From the NCBI RefSeq assembly GCF_001580545.1, contig NZ_LRBG01000002.1:1-64000 (forward strand): a DNA stretch of 64,000 nt, given 5' to 3'. The notes under the pieces were generated by a model. It searched no databases. It was given only the letters and a program-made list of their open reading frames with translations, and was not told the origin of the DNA. The translations under genes and the position numbers were made by a program. The stretch is from Paraburkholderia monticola. GTDB lineage: Bacteria > Pseudomonadota > Gammaproteobacteria > Burkholderiales > Burkholderiaceae. Shown here one piece after another: positions 47,301 to 58,815 of this stretch (the first letter of the stretch is position 1; each line of letters starts with the position of its first letter).

Positions 47301-49400
47301 TCAGGCGGCGAGTCGGGAAATATCGGCGACGCAGTTCATCTGCTGATGCAGCGCGCCGAGCAGAGCCAGACGGTTCGCGCGCAACGCCGGGTCTTCGGCG
47401 TTGACCATCACGTCGTTGAAGAACGTGTCGACCGGCTCGCGCAGCGCGGCGAGTGCCGTGAGCGCGCCGGTGTAGTCGCGCGCGGCCAGTTGCGACTGCA
47501 CGCGCGGCGTCACCTGTTCGAGCTGCGCGTTGAGCGCCTTTTCCGCTGCTTCGGTGAACAGCGCGGGCTGCACGCCGCCGTTTTTCACGCCTTCCGACTT
47601 CTTCAGGATGTTCGAGATGCGCTTGTTGGCCGCCGCGAGCGACGCCGCTTCGGCGAGCGATGCGAATTCGCGCACCGCGTCGAGGCGCGCGACGATGTCG
47701 TCGAGCCGCGTCGGGTTCAGCGCGAGCACCGCGTCGATTTCGCCGGCCGCGTAGCCGCGTTCACGCAACAGGCCGCGCAGGCGATCCATGCTGAACTCGT
47801 AGATCGCGTCGGTCGAATCGGCGACGTTGGGCACGCCGGCGAATTGCGCGTAAGCGGCGCGCAGCAGCTCGACGAAGTCGACGTTCAGTTGCTTCTCGAC
47901 CAGAATGCGCAGCACGCCGAGCGCATGACGGCGCAGCGCGAACGGGTCTTTCTCGCCGGTGGGCTGCAGGCCGATGCCCCAGATGCCGACCAACGTTTCG
48001 AGCTTGTCGGCGAGCGCGACGATGGTGCCGGTCGCGGTGACGGGCAATGCGTCGCCCGAGAAGCGCGGCTGATAGTGCTCCGAACACGCGAGCGCGACCT
48101 CTTCGGGCTCACCGTCGTGGCGCGCGTAGTACGTGCCCATCGTGCCTTGCAGTTCGGGGAATTCGCCGACCATGTCGGTGATCAGGTCGGCCTTCGCGAG
48201 ACGCGCGGCGCGCTTCGCGAGCGCGACGTCGGCGCCGATCAGGCCAGCAATTGCACCGGCCAGCCCTTCGAGACGCTCGACGCGTTGCAGCGCCGAGCCG
48301 AGCTTGTTGTGATAGACGACGTTCGCGAGCAGCGGCACGCGGTCCGCGAGCGGCTTCTTCTTGTCCTGCGTGAAGAAGAACTTCGCGTCGGCCAGCCGCG
48401 GGCGCACCACGCGCTCGTTGCCTTCGACGATCTCGACCGGCGTTGCCGTCTCGATGTTCGACACGATCAGGAAGCGCGAGCGCAGCTTGCCGTTCGCATC
48501 GGTCAGCGCGAAGTACTTCTGGTTCGTCTGCATCGTCAGGATCAGGCACTCCTGCGGCACCTGCAGGAATTCGTCCTCGAAGCGGCACTCGTAGACGACC
48601 GGCCATTCGACCAGCGCCGTCACTTCGTCGAGCAGCGCTTCGGGCATCACGACCTTGTCGTCACCGGCGTGCGCGAGCAGTTGCGAACGGATCGCTTCCT
48701 TGCGCCTGGCGAAGCTCGCGATCACGCGGCCGCGGTGTTCCAGGGTTTCGGCATACGACTGCGCGTGCTGGATCTGCACGAAACCTTCGGACAGGAAGCG
48801 GTGGCCGAGCGTGGTGTCGTCGGCATCGATGCCGAGCGCGCTGACCGGCACGACTTCCTCGCCGTGCAGCGCAGTCAGACGATGCACCGGACGCACGAAC
48901 TGCACGCTCGAACCGTCCGGGCGCTGATACGTCATCGGCGTCGGAATCGGCAGCTTGCCGAGCGTCTCGTCGAGCGCGCCCTGCAAGCCTTCGGCGAGCG
49001 TCGCACCCGGCGCCGCGTAGCGCAGGAAGAACGCTTCGGCCTTGCCGTCCTGCGCGCGTTCGAGGTCGTTCACGGTGAAGTCGGGGAAGCCGAGCGCGGC
49101 GAGTTTCTTCGCGAGCGGCGCGGTGGGCTGGCCGTCTTTATCGAGCGCGACGGAAACCGGCAGCACTTTTTCGCGCACGTGCTTTTCCGGCGCGACCGCG
49201 CGAACGTTGTGAATGGTCACCGCGAGGCGGCGCGGCGTCGCATAGCGTTCGAACGACGGCTCGCCTTCGATCAGGTCGCGCGCCGCGAGGCGCTGCGCAA
49301 TGCCTTCGGCGAAGGCGTCGCCGAGGCGCGCGAGCGCCTTCGGCGGCAGTTCTTCGGTCAGCAGCTCGACGAGCAGGGTAGCGTGTTGAGATTGAGTCAT
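47301..49400 (-). CDS. glyS: Glycyl-tRNA synthetase beta subunit
   Basis: A 699-residue protein. [20 protein letters not shown] is the typical N-terminus, and the HD-like core segment has [20 protein letters not shown] and [20 protein letters not shown]. The C-terminal DALR-type anticodon region ends the protein. It pairs with GlyQ in an alpha2-beta2 enzyme and contributes tRNA binding. It follows glyQ by 15 bp on the minus strand. Confidence 0.97.
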   Translation of the reverse strand: MTQSQHATLLVELLTEELPPKALARLGDAFAEGIAQRLAARDLIEGEPSFERYATPRRLAVTIHNVRAVAPEKHVREKVLPVSVALDKDGQPTAPLAKKLAALGFPDFTVNDLERAQDGKAEAFFLRYAAPGATLAEGLQGALDETLGKLPIPTPMTYQRPDGSSVQFVRPVHRLTALHGEEVVPVSALGIDADDTTLGHRFLSEGFVQIQHAQSYAETLEHRGRVIASFARRKEAIRSQLLAHAGDDKVVMPEALLDEVTALVEWPVVYECRFEDEFLQVPQECLILTMQTNQKYFALTDANGKLRSRFLIVSNIETATPVEIVEGNERVVRPRLADAKFFFTQDKKKPLADRVPLLANVVYHNKLGSALQRVERLEGLAGAIAGLIGADVALAKRAARLAKADLITDMVGEFPELQGTMGTYYARHDGEPEEVALACSEHYQPRFSGDALPVTATGTIVALADKLETLVGIWGIGLQPTGEKDPFALRRHALGVLRILVEKQLNVDFVELLRAAYAQFAGVPNVADSTDAIYEFSMDRLRGLLRERGYAAGEIDAVLALNPTRLDDIVARLDAVREFASLAEAASLAAANKRISNILKKSEGVKNGGVQPALFTEAAEKALNAQLEQVTPRVQSQLAARDYTGALTALAALREPVDTFFNDVMVNAEDPALRANRLALLGALHQQMNCVADISRLAA

Positions 49401-49415
49401 TGGTTGAAGTTCTCG

Positions 49416-50423
49416 TCAGTCCTGGTCGATCTTGCGTTCGACTTTCAGCGGCGGCGCCCACGCGGGCATCGCGGCTTCCTGCTCGTCGGTGGTGAGGCCG
49501 GGCACGCCGTGCACCGGGTTGCCGAGCATCGGGAAGCCGAGCTTTTCGCGCGACTCGTAGTAGGCCTGCGCGACCAGACGCGACAGCGCGCGAATCCGGC
49601 CGATGTACGCCGCGCGTTCCGTGACCGAGATCGCGCCGCGCGCGTCGAGCAGGTTGAACGTGTGGCCGGCCTTCAGCACGAGCTCATAGGCGGGCAGCGC
49701 GATCTGCGCATCGATCATGCGCTTCGCTTCCGCTTCGTAGCTGTTGAAGAACGTGAACAGCAGATCGACGTTCGCGTGCTCGAAGTTGTACGTGGACTGC
49801 TCGACCTCGTTCTGGTGATACACGTCGCCGTAGGTCAGGCGGCGCAGTTCGGGGCCGTTCGGGCCTTGTTCTTCCCACTCGGTCCAGACGAGGTCGTAGA
49901 CGTTCTCGACCTTCTGCAGATACATCGCGAGTCGCTCGAGACCGTAGGTGATTTCGCCGAGCACCGGCTTGCAGTCGAGACCGCCGACCTGCTGGAAGTA
50001 CGTGAACTGCGTCACTTCCATGCCGTTCAGCCACACTTCCCAGCCGAGCCCCCAGGCGCCGAGCGTCGGGTTTTCCCAGTCGTCTTCGACGAAACGCACG
50101 TCGTTCTGCTTCAGGTCGAAGCCGAGCGCTTCGAGCGAGCCGAGGTACAGGTCGAGAATGTTTTCCGGCGCGGGCTTGAGCACCACCTGGTACTGGTAGT
50201 AGTGCTGCAGACGGTTCGGGTTCTCGCCGTAGCGGCCGTCCTTGGGGCGGCGCGACGGTTGCACGTAGGCGGCGCGCCACGGTTCGGGGCCGATCGCGCG
50301 CAGGAACGTATGGACGTGGGACGTGCCCGCGCCGACTTCCATGTCGATCGGCTGGAGCAACGCGCAGCCCTGCTTGTCCCAGTAGGACTGCAAGGTCAGG
50401 ATGATTTGCTGAAACGTGAGCAT
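49416..50423 (-). CDS. glyQ: Glycyl-tRNA synthetase alpha subunit
   Basis: A 335-residue catalytic subunit starting [25 protein letters not shown] seven bases upstream supports ATG 50423 over one six codons earlier. [20 protein letters not shown] and [20 protein letters not shown] are class II core motifs. With GlyS it charges tRNA-Gly. It is first in a likely five-gene minus-strand operon. Confidence 0.97.
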   Translation of the reverse strand: MLTFQQIILTLQSYWDKQGCALLQPIDMEVGAGTSHVHTFLRAIGPEPWRAAYVQPSRRPKDGRYGENPNRLQHYYQYQVVLKPAPENILDLYLGSLEALGFDLKQNDVRFVEDDWENPTLGAWGLGWEVWLNGMEVTQFTYFQQVGGLDCKPVLGEITYGLERLAMYLQKVENVYDLVWTEWEEQGPNGPELRRLTYGDVYHQNEVEQSTYNFEHANVDLLFTFFNSYEAEAKRMIDAQIALPAYELVLKAGHTFNLLDARGAISVTERAAYIGRIRALSRLVAQAYYESREKLGFPMLGNPVHGVPGLTTDEQEAAMPAWAPPLKVERKIDQD

Positions 50424-50605
50424 GAAGTGCCTTTCGGGCATGAGGCCATGCCGCGTGCGCCTAAGCGCGCGAGCGGGCCGTGGAGCGAAGTGCTAAACCC
50501 GAGATTTTAACGGAAAGGGAAGGGCGCGGCCCGTTTTACGGGGACGGACGGACCGCGCTGCGGTTTTTCGGCGACAGGCTGGGCGGGAAGGGGCCGCGCG
50601 GCAGT

Positions 50606-52216
50606 TCAGCTCGCCGCCAGCTCGGCTTTCGGCGAGAACGAATCGCTTTGGGCGATCGGCCAGTACTTCTCGAACAGCGTATAGCGATAGGTGCCGTTGA
50701 GCAGATCGTTCGGTTCGAGATACTTGAGCAGATCCGACATCAGCCGTACCTCGTGCGACGACACGCGCCGCACGATGTGATGCGCGCGCAGCTCGGCCGG
50801 ATGCCGGAGCCCGGCGGCCTGGATGATCTCGCGCAACGCGTGCAGCGTGTTGTGGTGGAAGTTGAAAACGCGATCGGCCTTGTCCGGCACAACCAGCGCG
50901 CGCTGGCGCACCGGGTCCTGGGTCGCCACACCAGTCGGGCAGCGGCCGGTGTGGCAGGTCTGCGCCTGGATGCAGCCGACCGCGAACATGAAACCGCGCG
51001 CCGCGTTGACCCAGTCCGCGCCGATCGCGAGCGTCTTCGCGATGTCGAACGCGGTGATCATCTTGCCGCTCGCGCCGATGCGGATGCGCTGGCGCAGGCC
51101 GATGCCGACCAGCGTGTTGTGCACGAGCAGCAGGCCTTCCTGCAACGGCACGCCGACGTGATCGGTGAATTCGAGCGGCGCCGCGCCCGTGCCGCCTTCC
51201 GCGCCGTCGACGACAATGAAGTCCGGCAGGATCCCCGTTTCCAGCATCGCCTTCGCGATGCCGAAGAATTCCCACGGATGCCCGATGCACAGCTTGAAGC
51301 CGGTGGGCTTGCCGCCCGACAGCGTGCGCAGCCGCTCGACGAATTCGAGCAGCCCGCGCGGCGTCGAGAATTCGGAGTGCGTCGCCGGCGAAATGCAATC
51401 GCGGCCCATCGGCACGCCGCGCGTCTCGGCGATTTCGGGCGTGATCTTGGCGGCCGGCAGCACGCCGCCGTGACCGGGCTTCGCGCCTTGCGACAGCTTC
51501 ACCTCGATCATCTTCACCTGCGGCTCGGCGGCCTGCTTCGCGAACTTCTCCGCGTTGAAGGTGCCGCCGTCGTTACGGCAGCCGAAATAACCGGAAGCGA
51601 TTTCCCAGATGATGTCGCCGCCATGCTCGCGGTGATACTTCGACATCGAGCCTTCGCCGGTGTCGTGCGCGAAGTTGCCTTTCTTCGCGCCGAGGTTCAG
51701 CGCCATGATCGCGTTGGCCGAGAGCGAGCCGAAGCTCATCGCCGAAACGTTGAAGATCGACATCGAATACGGCTTGGCGCGATCGGGGCCGACGACGATG
51801 CGAAAGTCGTGACCGTCGAGCGTGGTCGGCGCGAGCGAGTGGCTGATCCACTCGTGCGCGATCGCCTTCACGTCGATCCGTGTGCCGTACGGGCGGCTGT
51901 CGACGTCGTTCTTCGCGCGCTGATAGACGATGCTGCGTTGCGCGCGCGAGAACGGTTTCTCGTCGGTATCGTCTTCGACGAAATATTGACGGATCTCCGG
52001 GCGGATGAATTCGAAAATGAAGCGCAGGTGCCCCCACAGCGGGTAATTGCGCAGGATCGCGTGGCGCTGTTGCGTCAGGTCGAACACGCCGAGCGCGACC
52101 AGCGCGGCCGGCACGATGATCCAGAACCACGGCAGGCGATGCGTCGCGGCGAGCGCGACACACACCGCGGTGAGCACGATTGCGCACCACATGGCCAGAT
52201 AGCGTCGAGAAAACAT
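50606..52216 (-). CDS. Membrane-anchored FMN-binding glutamate-synthase-like protein
   Basis: A 536-residue protein with GGAG ahead of ATG 52216. Two N-terminal membrane helices (AMWCAIVLTAVCVALAA and FWIIVPAALVALGVFDL, ~8-45) are followed by a glutamate-synthase FMN barrel: SIFNVSAMSFGSLSANAIMA, GEGSMSKYHREHGGDIIWEI, KLSQGAKPGHGGVLPAAKIT, VDGAEGGTGAAPLEFTDHVG and the cluster-type cysteines in GCIQAQTCHTGRCPTGVATQ. It lacks the glutaminase and GXGXG domains of GltB, so it is not a complete glutamate synthase. The role is unknown; a membrane oxidoreductase is my inference. Confidence 0.88.
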   Translation of the reverse strand: MFSRRYLAMWCAIVLTAVCVALAATHRLPWFWIIVPAALVALGVFDLTQQRHAILRNYPLWGHLRFIFEFIRPEIRQYFVEDDTDEKPFSRAQRSIVYQRAKNDVDSRPYGTRIDVKAIAHEWISHSLAPTTLDGHDFRIVVGPDRAKPYSMSIFNVSAMSFGSLSANAIMALNLGAKKGNFAHDTGEGSMSKYHREHGGDIIWEIASGYFGCRNDGGTFNAEKFAKQAAEPQVKMIEVKLSQGAKPGHGGVLPAAKITPEIAETRGVPMGRDCISPATHSEFSTPRGLLEFVERLRTLSGGKPTGFKLCIGHPWEFFGIAKAMLETGILPDFIVVDGAEGGTGAAPLEFTDHVGVPLQEGLLLVHNTLVGIGLRQRIRIGASGKMITAFDIAKTLAIGADWVNAARGFMFAVGCIQAQTCHTGRCPTGVATQDPVRQRALVVPDKADRVFNFHHNTLHALREIIQAAGLRHPAELRAHHIVRRVSSHEVRLMSDLLKYLEPNDLLNGTYRYTLFEKYWPIAQSDSFSPKAELAAS

Positions 52217-52482
52217 GGGGACTCCAGTGCAGTGAAGATCGATGCGGCGGGATCGTCCGCGCGAGGGGCGCGGGCGGAATCCGTCACGAAGGAAATCTGC
52301 CGGCTGCGGGTCGCGGCGTGGCGTGGGGCGGGGAGGCGCGAAGATAAGGCGTGCGAATGGAGGTCAAGCGTCGCACGCGAAGGTGAAGCGTGTGTGACTG
52401 CGCGAGGCGGGGCAAACCAGCAGCACGGCGCGCGGGTGTCGCAGTGGTAGGACCCGACCTCGCGCTCGCCGTGATGCATCGA
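52217..52482. other. Gap between mnmA and the FMN protein
   Basis: A 266-bp GC-rich stretch on the minus strand, downstream of mnmA and upstream of the FMN-binding gene. It presumably holds the promoter of the latter. I see no clear hairpin with a T-tract, no gene and no tRNA. Confidence 0.5.
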
Positions 52483-53733
52483 TCAACGCGCGCCGAGCAG
52501 CGCCGCTTTCTGGCGCGAGGGTTGCGGCTCGTCCTGCGGCTGGCCTTGCGGCTGCTTCGGCTTGTGCGCCTGCTTGCGGCGTTGCGCGCGCGTCTGTTTC
52601 GGCGTCTGATCCTGCGGCAGCTCGGCGGGCTGCCCGGTCATCGCGCGCTCGATGATGCCGCCGCCGAGGCATACGTCGCCGTCGTACAGCACCGCCGATT
52701 GCCCCGGCGTGACGGCCCACTGCGCGGCCTCGAAGTTGAGCTCGAACAGGCCTTCGCCCGCACTGCCAGCCGCCGCCTTGAACGTGCACGACGCGTCGGC
52801 CTGGCGGTAGCGTGTCTTCGCGCCGCACGCGAAGCCGTCGGCAGGCGGCTCGCCCGCGACCCAGCTCGTGTTGCCCGCCGCCAGCGTGTGGCACAGCAGC
52901 CACGGATGGTCGTGCCCCTGCGCGACGTACAGCGTATTGGTCGGAATATCCTTGCCCGCCGCGAACCACGGCTCGCCGCTGCCGTCCTTGCTGCCGCCGA
53001 GACCGATGCCCTTGCGCTGCCCGAACGTGTAGAACGCGAGGCCGATGTGCTCGCCGACGATCTTGCCGTCGGTGGTCTTCATCGGGCCCGGTTTGGTCGG
53101 CAGATAGCGGTTCAGGAAGTCGCGAAACGGCCGCTCGCCGATGAAGCAGATGCCGGTCGAGTCCTTCTTCTTCGCGTTGGGCAAGCCGATCTGCGCGGCG
53201 ATTTCCCGCACTTTCGTCTTGGGAATCTCACCGAGCGGGAACAGCGTCTTCGACAACTGCGCCTGGTTCAACCGATGCAGGAAGTACGACTGGTCTTTCG
53301 TATGATCGAGCGCCTTCAGCAGTTCGAAGCGGCCATTGTTCTCGCGCACGCGCGCATAGTGGCCGGTCGCGATGGTTTCCGCGCCGAGCGACATCGCGTG
53401 ATCGAGAAAGGCCTTGAACTTGATTTCGGCGTTGCACAGCACGTCGGGGTTTGGCGTGCGGCCGGCCGAATATTCGCGCAGGAACTCGGCGAACACGCGG
53501 TCCTTGTACTCGGCCGCGAAGTTGACCGCCTCGACGTCGATGCCGATCAGGTCCGCCACCGAGACCACGTCGATCCAGTCCTGCCGCGTCGAGCAGTATT
53601 CGCTGTCGTCGTCGTCTTCCCAGTTCTTCATGAACAGGCCGACCACGTCGTAGCCCTGTTCCTTCAGCAGCCACGCGGTGACCGACGAATCGACGCCGCC
53701 CGACATGCCTACTACGACTTTGCGCTTGCTCAT
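52483..53733 (-). CDS. mnmA: tRNA-specific 2-thiouridylase MnmA with C-terminal extension
   Basis: A 416-residue protein. [20 protein letters not shown] is the PP-loop. The catalytic cysteine pair is [14 protein letters not shown] and [23 protein letters not shown] and [13 protein letters not shown] are typical. It thiolates U34 of Lys, Glu and Gln tRNAs. The enzyme domain ends near residue 370; the last ~45 residues are a Q-, K- and P-rich tail ([20 protein letters not shown]) beyond the usual length. Confidence 0.95.
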   Translation of the reverse strand: MSKRKVVVGMSGGVDSSVTAWLLKEQGYDVVGLFMKNWEDDDDSEYCSTRQDWIDVVSVADLIGIDVEAVNFAAEYKDRVFAEFLREYSAGRTPNPDVLCNAEIKFKAFLDHAMSLGAETIATGHYARVRENNGRFELLKALDHTKDQSYFLHRLNQAQLSKTLFPLGEIPKTKVREIAAQIGLPNAKKKDSTGICFIGERPFRDFLNRYLPTKPGPMKTTDGKIVGEHIGLAFYTFGQRKGIGLGGSKDGSGEPWFAAGKDIPTNTLYVAQGHDHPWLLCHTLAAGNTSWVAGEPPADGFACGAKTRYRQADASCTFKAAAGSAGEGLFELNFEAAQWAVTPGQSAVLYDGDVCLGGGIIERAMTGQPAELPQDQTPKQTRAQRRKQAHKPKQPQGQPQDEPQPSRQKAALLGAR

Positions 53734-53791
53734 AAGGTACTCACTGGGTGCTGCATCACTGCATGGATCGTGGGGGCCGCTCGTGACGGCC

Positions 53792-54271
53792 TTATTGCTT
53801 CGGCCCGACCGAATGCGTATGCACGAAGTCGAGCGGGAAACGCCGGCCGGCCAGGTAATCGTCGATGCACTGCATCACGAGCGGCGTGCGATGCCGCTCG
53901 GGGCATGCGCGCAGTTCGTCGGCGCTCATCCACAGCGTGCGGACGATGTCGGGATCGAGCGAACTCGCCGGGTCCGGCTCGCCGCCCCCGCCGCAATAGG
54001 TGAAGCGCAAGTACGTGGTGCCCGCGCGGCCCGGCCGCTCGAAGTGGGTCATGTACATGCCGACCAGCGCCTCGGGCGCGAACGGATGGGCGGTTTCCTC
54101 GAGCGTTTCGCGGACCACCGCTTCCAGCAGCGTTTCGCCCGCCTCGAGATGGCCGGCGGGCTGGTTCAGGCGCAGGCCGGCGGCGGTGTGTTCCTCGACC
54201 AGCAGGAAGCGCCCGTCACGCTCGACGATCGCCGCGACGGTCACGTGCGGCAGCCAGGTTTCCGGTTTCAT
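53792..54271 (-). CDS. NUDIX hydrolase
   Basis: A 159-residue protein. The Nudix box is [20 protein letters not shown], with ETAH continuing it (near residue 41). [20 protein letters not shown] opens the fold. The YtkD/NudJ-like layout suggests a phosphatase on HMP-PP or nucleotides, as in E. coli NudJ, which also lies next to mnmA. It is 58 bp ahead of mnmA on the same strand. Confidence 0.88.
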   Translation of the reverse strand: MKPETWLPHVTVAAIVERDGRFLLVEEHTAAGLRLNQPAGHLEAGETLLEAVVRETLEETAHPFAPEALVGMYMTHFERPGRAGTTYLRFTYCGGGGEPDPASSLDPDIVRTLWMSADELRACPERHRTPLVMQCIDDYLAGRRFPLDFVHTHSVGPKQ

Positions 54272-54358
54272 GGCTGCGCATTTTACCGGTTATGCGCGCC
54301 GGCTGCCGGGCGGCGGGTCGGCGCCGGGCCGGGCTACGGCCGGCGGCGGCTGGCGGCG

Positions 54359-54391
54359 GGTTCGCAGCCGGTTCGTAGCAGGTTCGTGACA
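54359..54391. repeat. Three 11-bp imperfect repeats upstream of pntAA
   Basis: GGTTCGCAGCC (54359-54369), GGTTCGTAGCA (54370-54380) and GGTTCGTGACA (54381-54391) sit head to tail in the 284-bp gap between the NUDIX gene and pntAA. GGTTCG is constant. The array could be a slippage product or a cluster of regulator sites. The rest of the gap is very GC-rich and has no gene. Confidence 0.7.
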
Positions 54392-54555
54392 GATCGGCAA
54401 CTGTTTTGGCGGTCTGCCGCGCATTCGCATCGACCCCGATTATGGCGAGCTGGCGGTTTCGGTTACAGTGGGGCCTGCGTTAGCCGTTGCATGTGCAAGC
54501 CGGCGAGCCTCGTCGGCGGATCTGTCGTCAAACAGGAAGTCGAGGAGAACCAACG

Positions 54556-55698
54556 ATGCACATCGGAGTGCCAGCCGAGACGCGCGCGCATGAAACCCGC
54601 GTTGCCGCGACGCCCGAGACGGTCAAGAAGTACGCGGCGCAAGGCCACCGCGTCACGCTCCAGAGCGGCGCCGGCGCCGGCGCGAGCTTTCCCGATGAAG
54701 CCTATACGGCCGTGGGCGCGGAAATCGTCGATGCCGCCACCGCGTTCGGTGCCGATCTCGTCCTCAAAGTCCAATCCCCCACCGATTCCGAATTGCCGCT
54801 CCTGAAGCGCGGCGCGACCCTGGTCGGCATGCTCGATCCGTTCAACGCCGAGAACGCGGGCAAGCTCGCCGCGGCCGGCGTGACCGCGTTCGCGCTCGAA
54901 GCCGCGCCGCGCACGACGCGCGCGCAAAGCCTCGACGTGCTGTCGTCGCAGGCCAATATCGCCGGCTACAAGGCGGTGCTGCTCGCGGCGACGCTCTATC
55001 CCCGCTTCATGCCGATGCTGATGACCGCGGCCGGCACCGTGAAGGCCGCGCGCGTGCTGATTCTCGGCGCGGGCGTGGCCGGCCTGCAGGCGATCGCGAC
55101 CGCCAAGCGCCTGGGCGCCGTGCTTGAAGCGTCCGACGTACGTCCGGCCGTGAAAGAGCAGATCGAATCGCTCGGCGCGAAGTTTCTCGATGTGCCCTAT
55201 GAGACCGACGAAGAGCGCGAGGCCGCGCAGGGCGTCGGGGGCTATGCGCGGCCGATGCCGCCGTCGTGGCTCACGCGCCAGGCGGCGTTGGTCCACGAGC
55301 GCGCGAAGCAGGCCGACATCGTGATCTCGACCGCGCTGATTCCGGGCCGCGCCGCGCCGACGCTGATCTCGGTCGACATGGTGCAGGCGATGAAGCCGGG
55401 CTCGGTGATCGTCGATCTCGCGGCCGGCCGCGGCGCCGAATATGAAGGCAGGCGCGGCGGCAACTGTCCACTGACCGAGGCCGATCAGGTGGTGGTGCGC
55501 TATGGCGTGCAGATCGTCGGCTATACGAATCTGGCCGCGATGGTGCCCGCCGACGCTTCAGCGCTGTACGCGCGCAACCTGTTCGACTTCCTGAAGCTGA
55601 TCGTCACGAAGGAAGGCCTGCTTAACATCGATCTCGCGGACGACATCGTCGCGGCCACGCTGCTGGCTCGCGACGGTCAGGTCACGCGCCAGGCATAG
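54556..55698 (+). CDS. pntAA: NAD(P) transhydrogenase alpha subunit part 1
   Basis: A 380-residue protein; the CGAGGAGAA ribosome site selects ATG 54556. It is the soluble NAD(H)-binding domain I: MHIGVPAETRAHETRVAATP, then ILGAGVAGLQAIATAKRLGA and VLEASDVRPAVKEQIESLGA. With PntAB and PntB it forms the proton-pumping transhydrogenase that makes NADPH at the inner membrane. The split into AA and AB genes is common in alpha- and betaproteobacteria. Confidence 0.95.
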   Translation: MHIGVPAETRAHETRVAATPETVKKYAAQGHRVTLQSGAGAGASFPDEAYTAVGAEIVDAATAFGADLVLKVQSPTDSELPLLKRGATLVGMLDPFNAENAGKLAAAGVTAFALEAAPRTTRAQSLDVLSSQANIAGYKAVLLAATLYPRFMPMLMTAAGTVKAARVLILGAGVAGLQAIATAKRLGAVLEASDVRPAVKEQIESLGAKFLDVPYETDEEREAAQGVGGYARPMPPSWLTRQAALVHERAKQADIVISTALIPGRAAPTLISVDMVQAMKPGSVIVDLAAGRGAEYEGRRGGNCPLTEADQVVVRYGVQIVGYTNLAAMVPADASALYARNLFDFLKLIVTKEGLLNIDLADDIVAATLLARDGQVTRQA

Positions 55699-55710
55699 GA
55701 GAGGCCGAAG

Positions 55711-56037
55711 ATGGAAGTCATCAATCACACAGTGATCAATCTGATCATCTTCGTGCTGGCGATCTATGTCGGCTATCACGTGGTCTGGAACGTCACGCCC
55801 GCGCTGCACACGCCGCTGATGGCCGTGACCAATGCGATCTCGGCGATCGTGATCGTCGGGGCGATGCTCGCGGCGGGTTTGACGGTCGGCAGCGCGGGCA
55901 AGTTCTTCGGCACGATCGCCGTGGCGCTCGCGGCCGTCAACGTGTTCGGCGGATTCCTCGTCACGCGGCGAATGCTGGAAATGTTCAAGAAGAAGGAACC
56001 GAAGAAGCTCCCGGCGGCTGGCAAGGAGGGTACGTAA
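55711..56037 (+). CDS. pntAB: NAD(P) transhydrogenase alpha subunit part 2
   Basis: A 108-residue membrane protein with three or four helices: [39 protein letters not shown] and [20 protein letters not shown]. It is part of proton-conducting domain II. It starts 12 bp after pntAA, and its stop is adjacent to the pntB start. Confidence 0.94.
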   Translation: MEVINHTVINLIIFVLAIYVGYHVVWNVTPALHTPLMAVTNAISAIVIVGAMLAAGLTVGSAGKFFGTIAVALAAVNVFGGFLVTRRMLEMFKKKEPKKLPAAGKEGT

Positions 56038-57489
<1,452 letters not shown>

Positions 57490-57507
57490 AACGTTAGCCG
57501 TGACCTG

Positions 57508-57538
57508 GGGATCGCGGTGCGTCGCCGCGATCCCTTTT
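57508..57538 (+). terminator. Rho-independent terminator after pntB
   Basis: GGGATCGCGG (57508-57517) pairs perfectly with CCGCGATCCC (57525-57534), followed by TTTTAT. It lies between the convergent pntB and WYL-regulator genes and overlaps the stop region of the latter. Confidence 0.88.
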
Positions 57539-58226
57539 ATCTGTTCGGCTTCGCGTTCAGATGCCGCAGCAAATCCGCGAGCCGTCGGCCTTCCTGATCG
57601 GGATACGATTCGAGCACTTCGAGATCGCGCATCTTCTCCAGCCCGAAATTGCGGAAGTCGCCGCGCAGTTCGCACCATGCGCCGAGCGTCCAGCGTGCTC
57701 CCCAGTACGCGAGCGCAAGCGGCCAGACGCGGCGCTCGGTGTCGGCGCCGGTCGCGTCGGTGTACGCGAAGCGCACCACCAGGCGCGTATCGATCGCGCG
57801 ATGCAGCGTGTCGAGCTGCGTCGAAAAATCCCCCTTGATGTGAAACGACGGCGCGAAGATCGCGAGCCGTTCGAGCGTCGCGCGCTTGTCGGCGGGCATC
57901 GCCGAGGCGATCTTCGCCAGTGCGCCGCGCGCGCCGCTCGCGAAGCCCGCGCCGCCCCACGATTCGAGCATGCGCGCGCCGGCCGCGAGCGCGGCGAGTT
58001 CGTCGGCGGTGAAGGTGAGCGGCGGCAGGCTGGCCGAGCGCGACAAGCGGTAGCCGATGCCCGCTTCGCCTTCGATGGGCACCCCTGACAATTGCAGATC
58101 GCGTACGTCGCGATAGACGGTGCGTAGCGAGATGTTCAGCCAGTCGGCCAGTTGCTGCGCGGTGGTCAGGCGCCGGCCGCGCAGCAGCTCGGCGATCTGG
58201 AACAGGCGGTCGGCGCGGCGCGTCAT
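57537..58226 (-). CDS. YafY-type HTH/WYL-domain transcriptional regulator
   Basis: About 229 residues from MTRRADRLFQIAELLRGRRL. The HTH_11 domain covers ~1-60 (TAQQLADWLNISLRTVYRDV). The WYL domain covers ~130-210, with VVRFAYTDATGADTERRVWP and ALAYWGARWTLGAWCELRGD. It lies directly downstream of a VOC-family gene on the same strand, a pairing common in proteobacteria, and probably regulates that gene in response to a small molecule. The ligand is unknown. Confidence 0.9.
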   Translation of the reverse strand: MTRRADRLFQIAELLRGRRLTTAQQLADWLNISLRTVYRDVRDLQLSGVPIEGEAGIGYRLSRSASLPPLTFTADELAALAAGARMLESWGGAGFASGARGALAKIASAMPADKRATLERLAIFAPSFHIKGDFSTQLDTLHRAIDTRLVVRFAYTDATGADTERRVWPLALAYWGARWTLGAWCELRGDFRNFGLEKMRDLEVLESYPDQEGRRLADLLRHLNAKPNR

Positions 58227-58318
58227 CGTGGGCGTCGGGTAGGGAACGAGGGGGACGGTCCCGCGATGATAGCGCCGCATGGCGGCCTTCGGTCGGGTCG
58301 TGGCGACTGCAGGCGCGC

Positions 58319-58702
58319 TTAGCCGTTGGTGAGCGAATGCAGACCGACGCGGTTGCCTTCGGTATCGGTGAAGAACGCGATATAGCCGATGTCCTGCGGC
58401 AGCTTGATCACCGGACCGTCGGTCTTGCCGCCCGCCCGTTCGATCCGCGCCAGCGCGGCGTCGACGGTGGGCTGCGCGTTCAGATAGACGATCACGCCGT
58501 CGGCGGCGGGTGTCATCGACGGACTATGGACGATCGCGCCGCCGGTCGCGGGCTCCTCGTAGCCGAACACGGCGATCGGCTGGCCGCCGAAATCCTGACG
58601 GTTCAACGTGGTGTCGAGCGCGGCTTCGTAAAAGCGCACCGCGCGCTCGAAATCGACGGACGGAATCTCGAACCAGGCAACGAGTTTGGGCAATGCGGAC
58701 AT
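58319..58702 (-). CDS. VOC family (glyoxalase/bleomycin-resistance fold) protein
   Basis: A 127-residue protein with AAGGAGAG just ahead of the ATG. KLVAWFEIPSVDFERAVRFY begins the VOC fold, with YEEPATGGAIVHSPSMTPAA and a second half DGPVIKLPQDIGYIAFFTDT. Metal-ligand positions are not all clear to me, so it may be a binding protein or an enzyme. It precedes the WYL regulator in a probable two-gene transcript. Confidence 0.88.
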   Translation of the reverse strand: MSALPKLVAWFEIPSVDFERAVRFYEAALDTTLNRQDFGGQPIAVFGYEEPATGGAIVHSPSMTPAADGVIVYLNAQPTVDAALARIERAGGKTDGPVIKLPQDIGYIAFFTDTEGNRVGLHSLTNG

Positions 58703-58815
58703 GACACTCTCCTTCGGTTGGCAGTAGGCCGTTCAAGCGCCGGATGGCGTGAGAAGGAGTGTGCGGGGGGGCTACTGACAGCGTGGTGGCAGTAGGGTAG
58801 GGCAACGCAACAGCG

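Noticed and set aside
47220-50510. A 1096-codon open frame on the plus strand opposite glyS and glyQ
   Set aside because: It is rich in Arg, His, Val and Leu, has no recognisable domain, and mirrors the codon periodicity of the well-supported glyS and glyQ genes. Long antisense frames are expected in GC-rich DNA.
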